Assembly: GCA_029820565.1 (NCBI GenBank)
Contig: JALGUR010000059.1
Coordinates: 1-36,694, forward strand
From: Candidatus Zipacnadia bacterium
GTDB lineage: Bacteria; Armatimonadota; Zipacnadia; Zipacnadales; Zipacnadaceae
Length of the DNA stretch: 36,694 nt
Reading direction: 5' to 3'
A model generated the notes under the pieces. It was not told where the DNA came from and did no database searches. It saw nothing but the letters and a program-made list of their open reading frames with translations. Shown one piece after another: positions 25,087 to 34,568 of the stretch (positions are counted from its first letter, which is position 1; every line of letters begins with the position of its first letter). Position numbers and translations under genes: made by a program.

Positions 25087-26529
25087 ATGAGTGCATTATT
25101 ACAGATGTCAGCGCGCGATCTACTGGTGCCCTTAGTGGCTGCTCCTTTAATAGGAGCGTTGCTGTGCATATTTCTGAAAAGACGCCTCAGTGATTTCGTG
25201 GCGGCTATCTTTGCCGCTATTACCTTGGTGCTGGCCATAGGGACCATCGGCGATGTCTTTGCTAACCTAAGCCACACCGTCAGTGTGCCGCTGGCCAGGC
25301 TGGCGATGTTGGGCGGCGAGACCGGCCCTGCGCCCCTGGTCTTTGAACTGTCTATAGATGCTCTCGGAGCATTGATGTTATTCATAGTAACGGTGATTGG
25401 CTTTCTGGTCGTCGTTTACTCCTCCGCGTACCTCAGCCCCAACAACGTCGAACACCCCGCGGGCGAAGCCAAGGGCAGATATTATGCCTGGTTGTTGTTG
25501 TTCCTGGGCGCGATGGTAGGCATAGCACTGGCCGGCAACTTTTTCCAGTTGTTCATCTTCTGGGAGTTGACTACACTATGCTCGTGGGCGCTAATCTCTC
25601 ATTATCAGAATGAAGAGTCGCTGCGGGCCGGTTTTAAGGCCCTGATAATGACGGCCATTGGCGGATTGTTCTTTATCCTGGCGCTGGTGCTGATGTACCT
25701 TAGCGCCGACAGTGAGCCGTTCGCGTTTGATGTTTTGAGCCGGGTTGCTCCTGGAGTGCGCACCACGATTTTCGTATTTCTGCTTATCGCTGCCTGGGCC
25801 AAAGCCGCTCAGTTTCCCTTCTTTACCTGGCTGCCCGATGCTATGGCGGCTCCTACCCCAATTAGTTGTTACCTGCACGCGGCGGCCCGGACCGTCTCGG
25901 CCAGTTTCGGGCTATCCTACGGCGTTGGCCTGTTGATGGGTATTATGGCCCTGGGCACAATCTTCATCGTTGTTTTCCTGTTCTTGTTCCAGGATGACCT
26001 GAAGAAGATATTGGCACTTTCCACTATCGCCCACCTTGGCTACATATTAGTGGCCTGTGCCATGGGAATTTGGGGTTCCACTACGGCCTTCCAGGGCGGG
26101 CTGCTGCACATCGCCGCCCACGGCTGTGGCAAGGGCCTGCTGTTCCTATCGGTTGGCATGTTGACCTATTACACCGGCACCCGGCAGGTCTCTGAACTCT
26201 CTGGAGTCGGCGCCAAATTGCCGCTTGTTGCCTTGGCCTTCTTTGTAGGAGCGTTCACGATTGCCGGCGTTCCCCCCTTGGCCGGTTTCTGGAGCAAGTT
26301 CTTGGGCGCAGTGATAGCTATACTGCTGCTGGCAGAAAGCGCGATTGCCTTTGGGTTCTTCCTGTGGATAGGGCATAGAGTATTCTTTGGCAAGCCGTCG
26401 GCCGCAGTGGCTCAGGTGGAGAAATCGATCGGAGTCATGCACGTTGTGATTGTTCTTCTAGCGATACTCTGTGCCACAGTACATATATATGCAATTCCAT
26501 TAGCAGAACACATACCGCTCGGGATGTGA
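25087..26529 (+). CDS. hyfD: Antiporter-like membrane subunit (HyfD/NuoL/MrpA-D superfamily)
   Basis: The 480-residue protein with about 14 membrane segments is close to E. coli HyfD in length. It shows the proton-channel landmarks of the family: FWELTTLCSW (Glu in TM5), WAKAAQFPFFTWLPDAM (Lys in TM7), PTPISCYLHAA, QDDLKKILALSTIAHLGY and HGCGKGLLFLSVG (Lys in the discontinuous helix). After LHAA the sequence runs ARTVSASFGLSYG instead of the usual MVKAG type, and this stretch looks shorter than in relatives. It should move H+ or Na+ across the membrane, driven by the hydrogenase redox reaction. It precedes hyfB, unlike the B-C-D order of E. coli. There is no obvious Shine-Dalgarno at 25087; ATG 25105 is an alternative. 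Confidence 0.82.
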   Translation: MSALLQMSARDLLVPLVAAPLIGALLCIFLKRRLSDFVAAIFAAITLVLAIGTIGDVFANLSHTVSVPLARLAMLGGETGPAPLVFELSIDALGALMLFIVTVIGFLVVVYSSAYLSPNNVEHPAGEAKGRYYAWLLLFLGAMVGIALAGNFFQLFIFWELTTLCSWALISHYQNEESLRAGFKALIMTAIGGLFFILALVLMYLSADSEPFAFDVLSRVAPGVRTTIFVFLLIAAWAKAAQFPFFTWLPDAMAAPTPISCYLHAAARTVSASFGLSYGVGLLMGIMALGTIFIVVFLFLFQDDLKKILALSTIAHLGYILVACAMGIWGSTTAFQGGLLHIAAHGCGKGLLFLSVGMLTYYTGTRQVSELSGVGAKLPLVALAFFVGAFTIAGVPPLAGFWSKFLGAVIAILLLAESAIAFGFFLWIGHRVFFGKPSAAVAQVEKSIGVMHVVIVLLAILCATVHIYAIPLAEHIPLGM

Positions 26530-26536
26530 ACAAGTA

Positions 26537-28564
26537 ATGGTTGATGCTGACCTACTGATTGCTGCATTGGTGTTATTGGTCGCGGGCGCTATTATCACGA
26601 CGGTGATCGCTCGGTACCGCAGACTTTGTGGTTATGTGGCGTTCGTGACTGCACTTATTGCCGCCATCTGGGTTACTATGGTGGCCTGGCAGGCTCTCAC
26701 CGTTGGGCCGGTACAGGCCAGAGTTCCGCTGCTGACTATTACCGAGCTGGGTAGCCCCCTGCTCTTCGTTGTGGACCAGTTGAGTGCGGTCTTTCTGCTG
26801 ATTACTGCCCTAATAATGGTGTGTACTACCTTGTTCTCCATGCGCTATATCCTGATTTATGAGCGCTACAGCCTGGCGCGGTATTATCCGCTATTGCTGT
26901 TGTTCTTCGGTAGCGTCATCAGTGTGCTCTCAGTGCACAATATGCTTTTTTTCTTGCACTTTTGGGAGTTCATGACTCTGACTTCGTATGTTTTGGTAGT
27001 TTTCCATTGGGTCAATCCGGACTCGGGCCCGGCCGGGCTGAGATACTTCATAGCCACACATGTCGCCATGGTCTGCATGCTGATAGCCACTATCATTGTC
27101 TATCGCCAGGTGGGTTCACTGGAGTTCGCGGCAGTGCGGGAGGCCATAGCCGAACTGACAGTTACTAGCCCCGCTACAGTTCATCTGATCCTGGCGCTGT
27201 TTGTTGTCGGCTTTGCCACCAAAGCGGGCATTCTGCCTTTTGGTTTCTGGATGCCCGACGCTTACCCGGCCGCTCCTACTGCTGCTTCAGCAGCTTTTGT
27301 CGGCACGATGTGCAAGCTGGGCGTCTACGGTATCGTACGTTTCTTCACTACCTGCCTACCGTTGTCACACTTCGTGACAACTTGGGGCATCATAATCGCG
27401 GTTCTGGGTACCATTTCTATCTTTATCGGGACCATTACTGCTCTACAACAAACTGATTCAAAGCGCTTACTCACCTTTCACGCCATCGGCCAGACCGGTT
27501 ATATGTGGCTGGCGGTCGGCCTTGGCCTGGCCCTGCTACGCATTAGTCCTGCGGTGGCCACTCTCGCCCTACTCGCCGGTCTATTCCACACAGTTAATAA
27601 TGCGTTGTTTAAGCCCTTGTTATTCCTTAACGCCGGCGCGGCCCTGTACCGAACTGGCACCCGCGATATGGATAAGGCGGGTGGGCTGATGGCGATAATG
27701 CCGGTCACGGCCGTCACCGCCATAATAGCCTCGCTGGCCATTGCCGGAATCCCCGGTCTCAATGGCTTTGTCAGCAAGTGGCTCATCTTCCAAAGTACCG
27801 TTGTAGGCGGGTTTGAACTGCCCGTGTTTGTGTTCCTCGGTATCGTCGCCATCTTTATCTCCGCGGTCACGCTGGCCTCCTTCCTGAAATTCCTGGGCAT
27901 GCTGTTTGTGGGTAGGCTACACGTAAGTCCAGAGGTGGAGCGTCGCGAAGTGCCACTGACTATGGTCATCCCCCAGGTGACGATCGCCATCTTCTGCGTA
28001 CTGTTCGGGGTGCTACCGATACTGGTGATGAGGCATCTGTACACTGCGGTCAGCGCAATTCTACCCAGCGGTTATTCGCCCGCGTTTGCCTCTCTGTTCG
28101 GCACTTCACCCCTCACGGTCAACCTAAGCCTGAGCGGGGCACCCGCCGGGGCCTGGGGGCCGATAGTCATCCTGGTAGCCTTTGCCGGGTGCTTGGCCCT
28201 GGCCTACCTTATTTTCCGCATGGGTGGGGCCCGGACCCGAGAGGTGCCAATGTGGCTGTGCGGGGAGGAACACGATTTCGCTGAAGTCCGGTATCCCGTC
28301 CACAGTTTTCTGCTGACCTTCAATCGTTATTTCGCTAAGATATATCCATCTATCCCATTCGCTCAGTTGGCCCGGCCCACGGCCGTGCTGAAACTACTCG
28401 ATATTGACCGTTGGGTCTATGATCCTATGTTCAGAGCGTTACGGTGGATTATGCGAGGCATGAGCGCTAGCCATACAGGATTGCCTCAATTTTACATGCT
28501 GTGGATGATTGTGGGGGCGGCTCTGGCGGTAATTGTGCTATTCAGTATGGCAGGCGGGCTGTAG
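26537..28564 (+). CDS. hyfB: Large antiporter-like membrane subunit (HyfB/NuoL-like)
   Basis: This 675-residue protein, matching E. coli HyfB in length, has 14-16 membrane segments. Landmarks are FFLHFWEFMTLTSYVLVVFHW (TM5 Glu), GFATKAGILPFGFWMPDAYP and APTAASAAFVGTM (TM7-8), QTDSKRLLTFHAIGQTGYMW, HTVNNALFKPLLFLNAGA (TM12 Lys) and the C-terminal lateral region with EEHDFAEVRYPVHSF. It forms the distal ion-pumping arm. The start lies 7 bases after the hyfD stop. Downstream is the second palindromic repeat, then hyfC. Confidence 0.88.
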   Translation: MVDADLLIAALVLLVAGAIITTVIARYRRLCGYVAFVTALIAAIWVTMVAWQALTVGPVQARVPLLTITELGSPLLFVVDQLSAVFLLITALIMVCTTLFSMRYILIYERYSLARYYPLLLLFFGSVISVLSVHNMLFFLHFWEFMTLTSYVLVVFHWVNPDSGPAGLRYFIATHVAMVCMLIATIIVYRQVGSLEFAAVREAIAELTVTSPATVHLILALFVVGFATKAGILPFGFWMPDAYPAAPTAASAAFVGTMCKLGVYGIVRFFTTCLPLSHFVTTWGIIIAVLGTISIFIGTITALQQTDSKRLLTFHAIGQTGYMWLAVGLGLALLRISPAVATLALLAGLFHTVNNALFKPLLFLNAGAALYRTGTRDMDKAGGLMAIMPVTAVTAIIASLAIAGIPGLNGFVSKWLIFQSTVVGGFELPVFVFLGIVAIFISAVTLASFLKFLGMLFVGRLHVSPEVERREVPLTMVIPQVTIAIFCVLFGVLPILVMRHLYTAVSAILPSGYSPAFASLFGTSPLTVNLSLSGAPAGAWGPIVILVAFAGCLALAYLIFRMGGARTREVPMWLCGEEHDFAEVRYPVHSFLLTFNRYFAKIYPSIPFAQLARPTAVLKLLDIDRWVYDPMFRALRWIMRGMSASHTGLPQFYMLWMIVGAALAVIVLFSMAGGL

Positions 28565-28574
28565 GCTCCCCAGC

Positions 28575-28616
28575 CGCGTAGCTCGGGAGGCAAGGTCGGA
28601 GAACATCGCCTACGCG
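28575..28616. repeat. Palindromic intergenic repeat, copy 2
   Basis: CGCGTAG (28575-28581) and CTACGCG (28610-28616) are perfect 7-bp arms around a degenerate centre. It sits in the 86-bp gap between hyfB and hyfC. Here the stop of hyfB lies 11 bases before the repeat rather than inside it. Confidence 0.7.
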
Positions 28617-28650
28617 ACAATGGGTTGGCGGAAAGAAAAGAAAGGTTGAG

Positions 28651-29547
28651 ATGATGACTTTTGCAATTAATATTGGGCTGGCTTTGCTGCTGGGGCCGTT
28701 GCTGGCGGGAGTGGTGCGCAAGATGATTCGGGCCCGGGTCCACTCGCGCCAGGGCCCGCCTATCGTCCAGCCCTTCTACGATCTATTCAAACTGTTAGGT
28801 AAAGAAGACCTGGAGTCGGGGCCCGGCCTGGTTCTGCGCTATGCACCAATGGTTGCCTTCGCCGCTATCCTGGCGGCTGCTCTGCTGACGCCGATGGGGC
28901 TCCGGCCACCCCTGGGCGGGTACGGAGATATGATAGTTTTTACCTATTTCATCACCATCGCCGTGGTAGGGGTAATCATGACGGGACTGACCAGCGCCAG
29001 TCCGTACTCGATGCTGGGCGCCGGTCGGGAGATAATGATGCACCTGATAGTCGAACCGGTGCTAATCATTTGCCTGGTGACCGCGGCTATCAAGTGCGGT
29101 TCGCTGCTGATGTGGGACATGGCCGCATCAAATTATGTAAATGGTCCCAGCATTTCCATGGTGGTGGCGGCGGTAGCCTTGTTCTTGGCTTTGCAGGCCC
29201 AGATAGGTAAGCTGCCCTTTGATATTCCCGAGGCCGAGACCGAGATTATGGGCGGCCCGTTCATTGAGCTCAGTGGGCCTAAGTTGGCCTTGTTTCAGTG
29301 GGCCTTCTTTGCTCGCCAGATTGTCTACGCTTCGGTACTGGCGGCCATTTTTATCCCGTGGGGAACCGGCTTTGCTCTCCCCTGGAATATCGCCGCGCAC
29401 CTGCTGAAGGTGATTGTGATTATATTGCTGGTGGGTCTGATTGACGTGGTGAATCCGCGCCTCAGAATAGACCAAGCGATGACATACTTTTTCGGGGTGA
29501 TTTTTGTGGCGTTAGTGGGTATGGGGTTTGCACTGATTGGCGCTTAG
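28651..29547 (+). CDS. hyfC: Membrane anchor subunit (HyfC/HycD/NuoH-like)
   Basis: The 298-residue protein has about eight membrane helices. It carries the NuoH-family signatures RARVHSRQGPPIVQPFYDL near the N-terminus, MLGAGREIMMHLIVEP and LPFDIPEAETEIMGGP (acidic loop contacting the quinone- or hydrogenase-side subunits). It links the hydrophilic HyfGHI arm to the ion-pumping subunits. ATG 28651 (or 28654) follows AAAGG and GAG. hyfE begins 37 bases after the stop, in the order of the E. coli operon. Confidence 0.92.
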   Translation: MMTFAINIGLALLLGPLLAGVVRKMIRARVHSRQGPPIVQPFYDLFKLLGKEDLESGPGLVLRYAPMVAFAAILAAALLTPMGLRPPLGGYGDMIVFTYFITIAVVGVIMTGLTSASPYSMLGAGREIMMHLIVEPVLIICLVTAAIKCGSLLMWDMAASNYVNGPSISMVVAAVALFLALQAQIGKLPFDIPEAETEIMGGPFIELSGPKLALFQWAFFARQIVYASVLAAIFIPWGTGFALPWNIAAHLLKVIVIILLVGLIDVVNPRLRIDQAMTYFFGVIFVALVGMGFALIGA

Positions 29548-29584
29548 TTAAGTAACAGCAAGCGATACGGAGAGAAAATCAACG

Positions 29585-30250
29585 ATGCATTACAGCCCTA
29601 TCTTAACTATGACATTGGGTGCACTACTAACTGGCGTCTTGGCGGCGGAAGTGCGGAATCTACGTGTTTCAACCTGGGCCTATCTGGTACATTCGCTGTT
29701 TCTGGCCGCTACCATTGCGGTCTTCGGTAGCGTAACTAATACCCCCCGGTTGTATTGGTGGGTATTGAGTACGGTTCTAAGTAAGGTTATCTTCATCCCT
29801 TTGGTACTGCGCTGGTACACTATAAAGTATCCGGCGACTGAATTGCGCCCGATACTGGGGTTCCGGGTGTCTTTGATTGTTATGTCAGTGGTCTTACTGG
29901 CCTGCTTCAAACTGGTGCATACCTATATAGATTTTGTCGCTCCCACCGAGGCTGCCACTTTGGAGCCGGCCCGCTCCAGCCTGGCCGTAGCTTTTACTGT
30001 ATTTGCCTTGGGACTGTATATCCTGGTGACTCGGCGGGACGCGATAAAGAATGTTATTGGTATATGTCTATTGGAAAACGGGGCACATTTGTCTCTGGTG
30101 GTGCTCGCCCCTACTATGCCGGAAACTGCACTGTTGGGCATTACGAGCAGCATCGTCCTATCCGCGTGGATGCTCATATACGTGACCGGCGGGGTGTATG
30201 AGGTATATGGTGGGCCAGATACCTTTAAGCTGTCTAAGTTGCGCGGGTAG
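29585..30250 (+). CDS. hyfE: NuoK-like membrane subunit (HyfE)
   Basis: The 221-residue membrane protein (E. coli HyfE is 216) has about seven helices. The second half carries the NuoK-like motif TRRDAIKNVIGICLLENGAHL with a membrane Glu, and ends VYGGPDTFKLSKLRG. It belongs to the proton-translocating part of hydrogenase-4-type complexes. Its presence, with HyfD and HyfF, points to the larger hyf-type complex instead of the smaller hyc-type. ATG 29585 follows GGAGAG. Confidence 0.9.
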   Translation: MHYSPILTMTLGALLTGVLAAEVRNLRVSTWAYLVHSLFLAATIAVFGSVTNTPRLYWWVLSTVLSKVIFIPLVLRWYTIKYPATELRPILGFRVSLIVMSVVLLACFKLVHTYIDFVAPTEAATLEPARSSLAVAFTVFALGLYILVTRRDAIKNVIGICLLENGAHLSLVVLAPTMPETALLGITSSIVLSAWMLIYVTGGVYEVYGGPDTFKLSKLRG

Positions 30251-30293
30251 GGCCTTAATGCTCAGCCCCTAACAATTGGGAGTGTACGAATGG

Positions 30294-31799
30294 ATGACTG
30301 AATCGTTTCTTCCTGTGGCTTTAATTGGTGTGCCCTTAATCGCGTCGCTAGTTATCTTCACACTGGGACGTTGGTCCCAACGATGCCGCGAGGGGGTGGC
30401 TGTGGGCGGCGGGCTACTGACCCTATATCTCAGTGTGCTCATTACCAGAGCGATTATCGGGGGAGGCGTCTTACACGGTTACCTGCAGACCTACGCGGAC
30501 GGCCTTAGCGCTTTAGTAGTGCTGTTAGTGAGCATTGTAACCCTAATCATCATCGGATACTCAATCCCGTATATGAATCGGCAAGTCCAGCAAGGGAAGA
30601 CCACCGCCCAGCGACTGGTGATTTACTACGGGCTCGTCATGCTCTTTTTGGCCGTGATGATGTGGGTTTGCTTGACCAACAATATGATATGGCTATACGT
30701 AGCCTTGGAAGGCATCACGCTGGCTACTGCCTTGTTAGTATGTTTTTACTGGAATCGGGAAGGATTGGAGGCGAGCTACAAGTATCTGATATTGGTGGTA
30801 ACCGGTTTGTGTTTTGCTCTTTTCGCCACTGTACTGCTCTATTCCGCAGCAGGCCAATACGCACCAGGGCTTCCCGCTCTAATGCTAACTGAACTGGGTC
30901 GCATAATCCCCAAGATCCCCCGCAGTATCAATCTGTTGGCGGTCGCCTTCTTCATAGTCGGCTTTGGTACCAAGGCCGGATTGGTTCCCTTTCATGCCTG
31001 GCTGCCCGACTCTCACTCCGAGGCCCCTGCCCCGATTAGTGCGCTATTGTCAGGCCTGGTAATTAAGGTGGGGGCTTATGCGCTGGCCCGAACTATCACC
31101 ATATTCGCCCCTCACTACAACGCAGTAATCGTCTTCGTGGCCATTATGGCTTCGGCCAGTATGTTGATTGGCATATTTATGGCTTGGGCCCAGGACGACC
31201 TCAAGCGGCTCTTGGCCTTCCATAGCGTCAGCCAGATTGGGTACGTAATTGAGGGGCTGGGATTTGGCACATATTTGGGAGTCTATGGCGGCCTGTTCCA
31301 TCTGGTAAACCATACCATATTCAAGTCGCTGCTGTTCCTCAGCGTCGGGGCGGTGATGTACGCGACCGGAGGACTACGCCGTATCAGCCAGCTTAAGGGA
31401 TTGGGCCGCAAGATGCCGATAACTGCGGTCTGCTTCTTCATTGGCGCTGTGGCTATGGGCGGATTGCCCCCGTTTAATGGCTTTTGGAGCAAACTGACTC
31501 TGTTTATGGCCGGTGGAGAATTACATCTGTGGTGGGCCGTAGCCATAGGTATGCTGGTTAGCATCTTAACTTTAGGCTGTATGGTCCATGCTGGTTACAA
31601 GGTGTTCTGGGGGCATCCGACCACCGAACCGGCGACTAACCCTGGCCTTAAGGAAGTTCCGGCCGCCATGTGGGTGGGTATGGGCGTGCTGGCCGCACTT
31701 TGTCTTATTATAGGCGTTTATCCGCAACTGATTCATCCACTGCTGCACCGGGGCACCGAGTGCATTCTTGCCGTCTACCGCGCCGGTGCGGTGCCATAA
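30294..31799 (+). CDS. hyfF: Antiporter-like membrane subunit (HyfF)
   Basis: The protein is about 501 residues with 14 membrane segments. Family landmarks are WLYVALEGITLATALLV (TM5 Glu), GFGTKAGLVPFHAWLPDSHSEAPAPISALLSG, QDDLKRLLAFHSVSQIGYV and HLVNHTIFKSLLFLSVG. The SHSEAPAPISALLSG wording is specific to the HyfF/HycC-like clade. It is the third antiporter-like subunit of the complex after HyfD and HyfB. ATG 30294 is chosen, with GGGAG 11 bases upstream; the open frame also allows TTG 30276 or GTG 30282. The PhnD-like gene starts 44 bases after the stop. Confidence 0.88.
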   Translation: MTESFLPVALIGVPLIASLVIFTLGRWSQRCREGVAVGGGLLTLYLSVLITRAIIGGGVLHGYLQTYADGLSALVVLLVSIVTLIIIGYSIPYMNRQVQQGKTTAQRLVIYYGLVMLFLAVMMWVCLTNNMIWLYVALEGITLATALLVCFYWNREGLEASYKYLILVVTGLCFALFATVLLYSAAGQYAPGLPALMLTELGRIIPKIPRSINLLAVAFFIVGFGTKAGLVPFHAWLPDSHSEAPAPISALLSGLVIKVGAYALARTITIFAPHYNAVIVFVAIMASASMLIGIFMAWAQDDLKRLLAFHSVSQIGYVIEGLGFGTYLGVYGGLFHLVNHTIFKSLLFLSVGAVMYATGGLRRISQLKGLGRKMPITAVCFFIGAVAMGGLPPFNGFWSKLTLFMAGGELHLWWAVAIGMLVSILTLGCMVHAGYKVFWGHPTTEPATNPGLKEVPAAMWVGMGVLAALCLIIGVYPQLIHPLLHRGTECILAVYRAGAVP

Positions 31800-31843
31800 C
31801 CGCAGTACAGATGAGTCAGGCGACAAAAAGAAGGTGGCTTGTA

Positions 31844-32758
31844 GTGTGTAGAACTGACCGCATCCGAATTATACTGGGGCTTGTTGCAGGAGTAGTGATG
31901 GCCCGCTGCGCGGCCGGGTGTGGGCCCATTCACCCGGTCGAGTCGGCCCCGCCGCCCAAACCTGTAGTCAAAATAGCCATTATGCCCCGATATTCACCTT
32001 ACACTATGACCAAACGCTATATGCCACTGGTTAAGTATCTGCGTCAGGAAACTGGCTACGACATTAGCTATGTCTCTGCAGTAGGGTATCGCGGCTTTCT
32101 GAGCGCGGTAGAACGTGCTGATGCCGACTTGGTCTTTGTTAATCCGATGGCCTATGTAACCTTACAGAAAACTCGCGGCGCCTATCCGTTGGTCATAGCT
32201 GTGGAACCAGACTTTGCAGGCGGTGTTCCTCGGACCAGATACCGGGGCGTTATTCTGACGCGAGCTAATAGCGGCATTACTCGCATTGCTGACCTAAAAG
32301 GTAAGATAATAGCCACGGGCTCAGAAATGGCCGTAGCCGGCTATCTGGCTCCCAAGGCCCTTTGTCGACAGGAAGGTTTGGACATAGACCAAGACGCCAC
32401 TATCACTGTCTGCCCTACTCAAGAAGACGTAATCAAACGGTTGCGCCAAGGCCGAGTCCAAGTGGGCTTTGTCCGCGAAGCCATCTGGCAGGAGGCCGTC
32501 ACCAGTGGCTCGCCCAGCACCGAGCTAAGACCCATTGCCTACACTATGATGTTCCCGGGCTGGTGCGTTTGTGCCCTGGGCGATACTGATGAGAGTGTAG
32601 CGCAAACCGCCAAAGAGGCCCTGCTGAAGTTGGACTGGAGCAGACTACAGTCCCGCACAGTGTTGGGTCAAGCGGGTCTGCGCGGCTTCGTAGAAGCTGA
32701 TGATGAAGAGTATGGCACCGTCCGTCACCTGCTGCAAAGTCTAAGAATGCCCTACTAA
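31844..32758 (+). CDS. PhnD-like periplasmic substrate-binding lipoprotein inside the hyf operon
   Basis: This 304-residue protein has a lipoprotein signal: basic start (CRTDRIR), hydrophobic core (IILGLVAGVVMA) and a lipobox-like AAGC. A phosphonate/phosphite-binding domain (PF12974-like) follows: IAIMPRYSPYTMTKRYMPLVKYL, then DADLVFVNPMAYV, IADLKGKIIATGS and a QEDVIKRLRQGRVQVGFV segment. GTG 31844 is favoured: AAGGTGG lies six bases upstream and it gives a normal-length signal peptide. ATG 31811 is an alternative. No ABC ATPase or permease for such a ligand is in the window. It lies between hyfF and hyfG on the same strand, so it may be an accessory, sensory or assembly factor of the hydrogenase. 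Ligand unknown. Confidence 0.8.
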   Translation: MCRTDRIRIILGLVAGVVMARCAAGCGPIHPVESAPPPKPVVKIAIMPRYSPYTMTKRYMPLVKYLRQETGYDISYVSAVGYRGFLSAVERADADLVFVNPMAYVTLQKTRGAYPLVIAVEPDFAGGVPRTRYRGVILTRANSGITRIADLKGKIIATGSEMAVAGYLAPKALCRQEGLDIDQDATITVCPTQEDVIKRLRQGRVQVGFVREAIWQEAVTSGSPSTELRPIAYTMMFPGWCVCALGDTDESVAQTAKEALLKLDWSRLQSRTVLGQAGLRGFVEADDEEYGTVRHLLQSLRMPY

Positions 32759-32825
32759 ACATTGCTGGACTATTGGGCGTCAGTAACTTGACAGCCAGTT
32801 AATAACTTTGGGAAGAGAAGATACG

Positions 32826-34502
32826 ATGAGTGCACAACAATTGGGTGAGAGTGTAAAACAGAGATTTGGCGATAAGGTGATAAGCTTTAGTGTGCCTCAG
32901 CCTGACCAACTATACTTGACGGTAACTTCCGACAGCATAGTACCGGTGGCCGAGTATCTGTATAAGGATCAGGGCTGTAGGTTCATTATCAACTCGGGCA
33001 CCGACCGCCGCCAGCAGCGTGGCAAGTTTCTGATTACTCATTTCTTCGCTCAAGATAAAGAGAAGTTCTATATTGCTGTGCATACTGAGGTGGATGAGGA
33101 CGAGCCTCAGATAGATTCCATCACTCCCTCAGTGCCGGCGGCTAATTGGAGTGAGCGGGAGACGCGGGATATGGTGGGGGTGGTCCCGACCGGCCATCCC
33201 GACCCCCGGCGCCTGGTACTATCCGACGACTGGCCGGAGGACCTTTTCCCACTAAGGTGGGATGTGGAGCACGGCGTGAAGCCTCCGTCTGTGGAAGGGG
33301 TGGCCCCCGAACGCTTGGCTCCCCCTGAGGGCGCCAGTGTTGTGCCCATCGGCCCATATTTTCCGGTTTTAGAAGAGCCGGCTTATTTCCGCGTATTTGT
33401 GGAGGGCGAGGAGGTAGTGGGCGCTGATTATAGAGGTTTTTACAGTCACCGCGGCGTGGAGAAGCTGGGTTGCAGCGTCCTGACCTACAATCAGATACCC
33501 TTCATTGCCGAGCGCATCTGCGGCATCTGTGGCTTCGTTCACAGTTGCTCTTATTGCCAGGCAGTAGAACGGGCGGCCGGCATTGAGGTTCCGCCGCGCG
33601 CTGAGTATATTCGCACCATCATGCTGGAGTTAGAGCGCATTGAGAGCCATACACTCTGGCTGGGCATTGCGGGACACATAATCGGGTTTGACACCGTCCT
33701 GATGCAGACGTGGCGGATGCGCGAACCGTTAATGTGGCTGTGCGAGCGCATCTCGGGTAATCGCAAGACCTACGGAATGAACTTAGTCGGCGGGGTGCGG
33801 CGTGATATTAAGCCCGAGATATACGATGATATTCGTCAGGTCTTGACCGATATTGAACGAGAGTGGCAAGAACTCTACGATGCCATCCCTGGCGATAGCA
33901 CCCTGATGGCTCGCCTGCAGGGCACCGGTATTCTGCCGACGGAAGTTGCCCGATCCCTCGGCGCCGCAGGACCCACCGCTCGCGGTTCAGGTTTAGCCAT
34001 TGATGTGCGGGTGGATCATCCCTTTGCCGCCTACGATCGCCTGGAAGTTACCAAGTGCGTCTATGACGGGTGCGATAACCTGGCGAGGACCCTGGTGCGG
34101 TTAGACGAGACCGTAGATTCAATTAAGATAATCCGCCAGGCCCTACAGGATATGCCCGAGGGGCCGATAATGGCTGAGATCGATGAGGAAATTCCAGCTG
34201 GCTGCGAGGGAATGAGCGCCGTCGAGGCACCACGGGGTGAGGTTTTCCACTGGGTACTGACCGGTACTGAAAATCGCCCCGAGCGCTGGCGGGTACGAGC
34301 GCCCACCTATGCTAATCTCCAAAACGTGCCGCCGATGCTGGAAGGCAATGCCCTGGCCGATGTCCCCATTTGTATCGGCAGCTACGATCCGTGCTTCTCA
34401 TGCACCGAACGGATGGAAATAGTGGATGTCAACTCGGGGCAGGTGCGCGTGTACAGTCAAGAAGAGATACTGAACGGGGACTATCGCCGCCAGGATGACT
34501 GA
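32826..34502 (+). CDS. hyfG: Group-4 [NiFe]-hydrogenase large subunit, NuoC-NuoD fusion (HyfG/HycE-like)
   Basis: The 558-residue protein has an N-terminal NuoC-like domain (about 1-155, with WSERETRDMVGVVPTGHPDP) fused to the NuoD-like catalytic subunit. Motif L1 is RICGICGFVHSC with C232 and C235; motif L2 is DPCFSCTER with C523 and C526. All four Cys ligands of the Ni-Fe site are present, so this is a true hydrogenase, not a complex I relative. The 30-odd residues after L2 are the extension removed by HycI. It evolves or takes up H2 at the cytoplasmic face. ATG 32826 follows GGAAGAGA; an upstream TTG at 32808 is unlikely. Confidence 0.96.
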   Translation: MSAQQLGESVKQRFGDKVISFSVPQPDQLYLTVTSDSIVPVAEYLYKDQGCRFIINSGTDRRQQRGKFLITHFFAQDKEKFYIAVHTEVDEDEPQIDSITPSVPAANWSERETRDMVGVVPTGHPDPRRLVLSDDWPEDLFPLRWDVEHGVKPPSVEGVAPERLAPPEGASVVPIGPYFPVLEEPAYFRVFVEGEEVVGADYRGFYSHRGVEKLGCSVLTYNQIPFIAERICGICGFVHSCSYCQAVERAAGIEVPPRAEYIRTIMLELERIESHTLWLGIAGHIIGFDTVLMQTWRMREPLMWLCERISGNRKTYGMNLVGGVRRDIKPEIYDDIRQVLTDIEREWQELYDAIPGDSTLMARLQGTGILPTEVARSLGAAGPTARGSGLAIDVRVDHPFAAYDRLEVTKCVYDGCDNLARTLVRLDETVDSIKIIRQALQDMPEGPIMAEIDEEIPAGCEGMSAVEAPRGEVFHWVLTGTENRPERWRVRAPTYANLQNVPPMLEGNALADVPICIGSYDPCFSCTERMEIVDVNSGQVRVYSQEEILNGDYRRQDD

Positions 34503-34568
34503 GAGGGCGAGATACCCACGTCATTTAACAGATAGTGCACTGGTTACATTATTGGAGGTTTAGATAAA

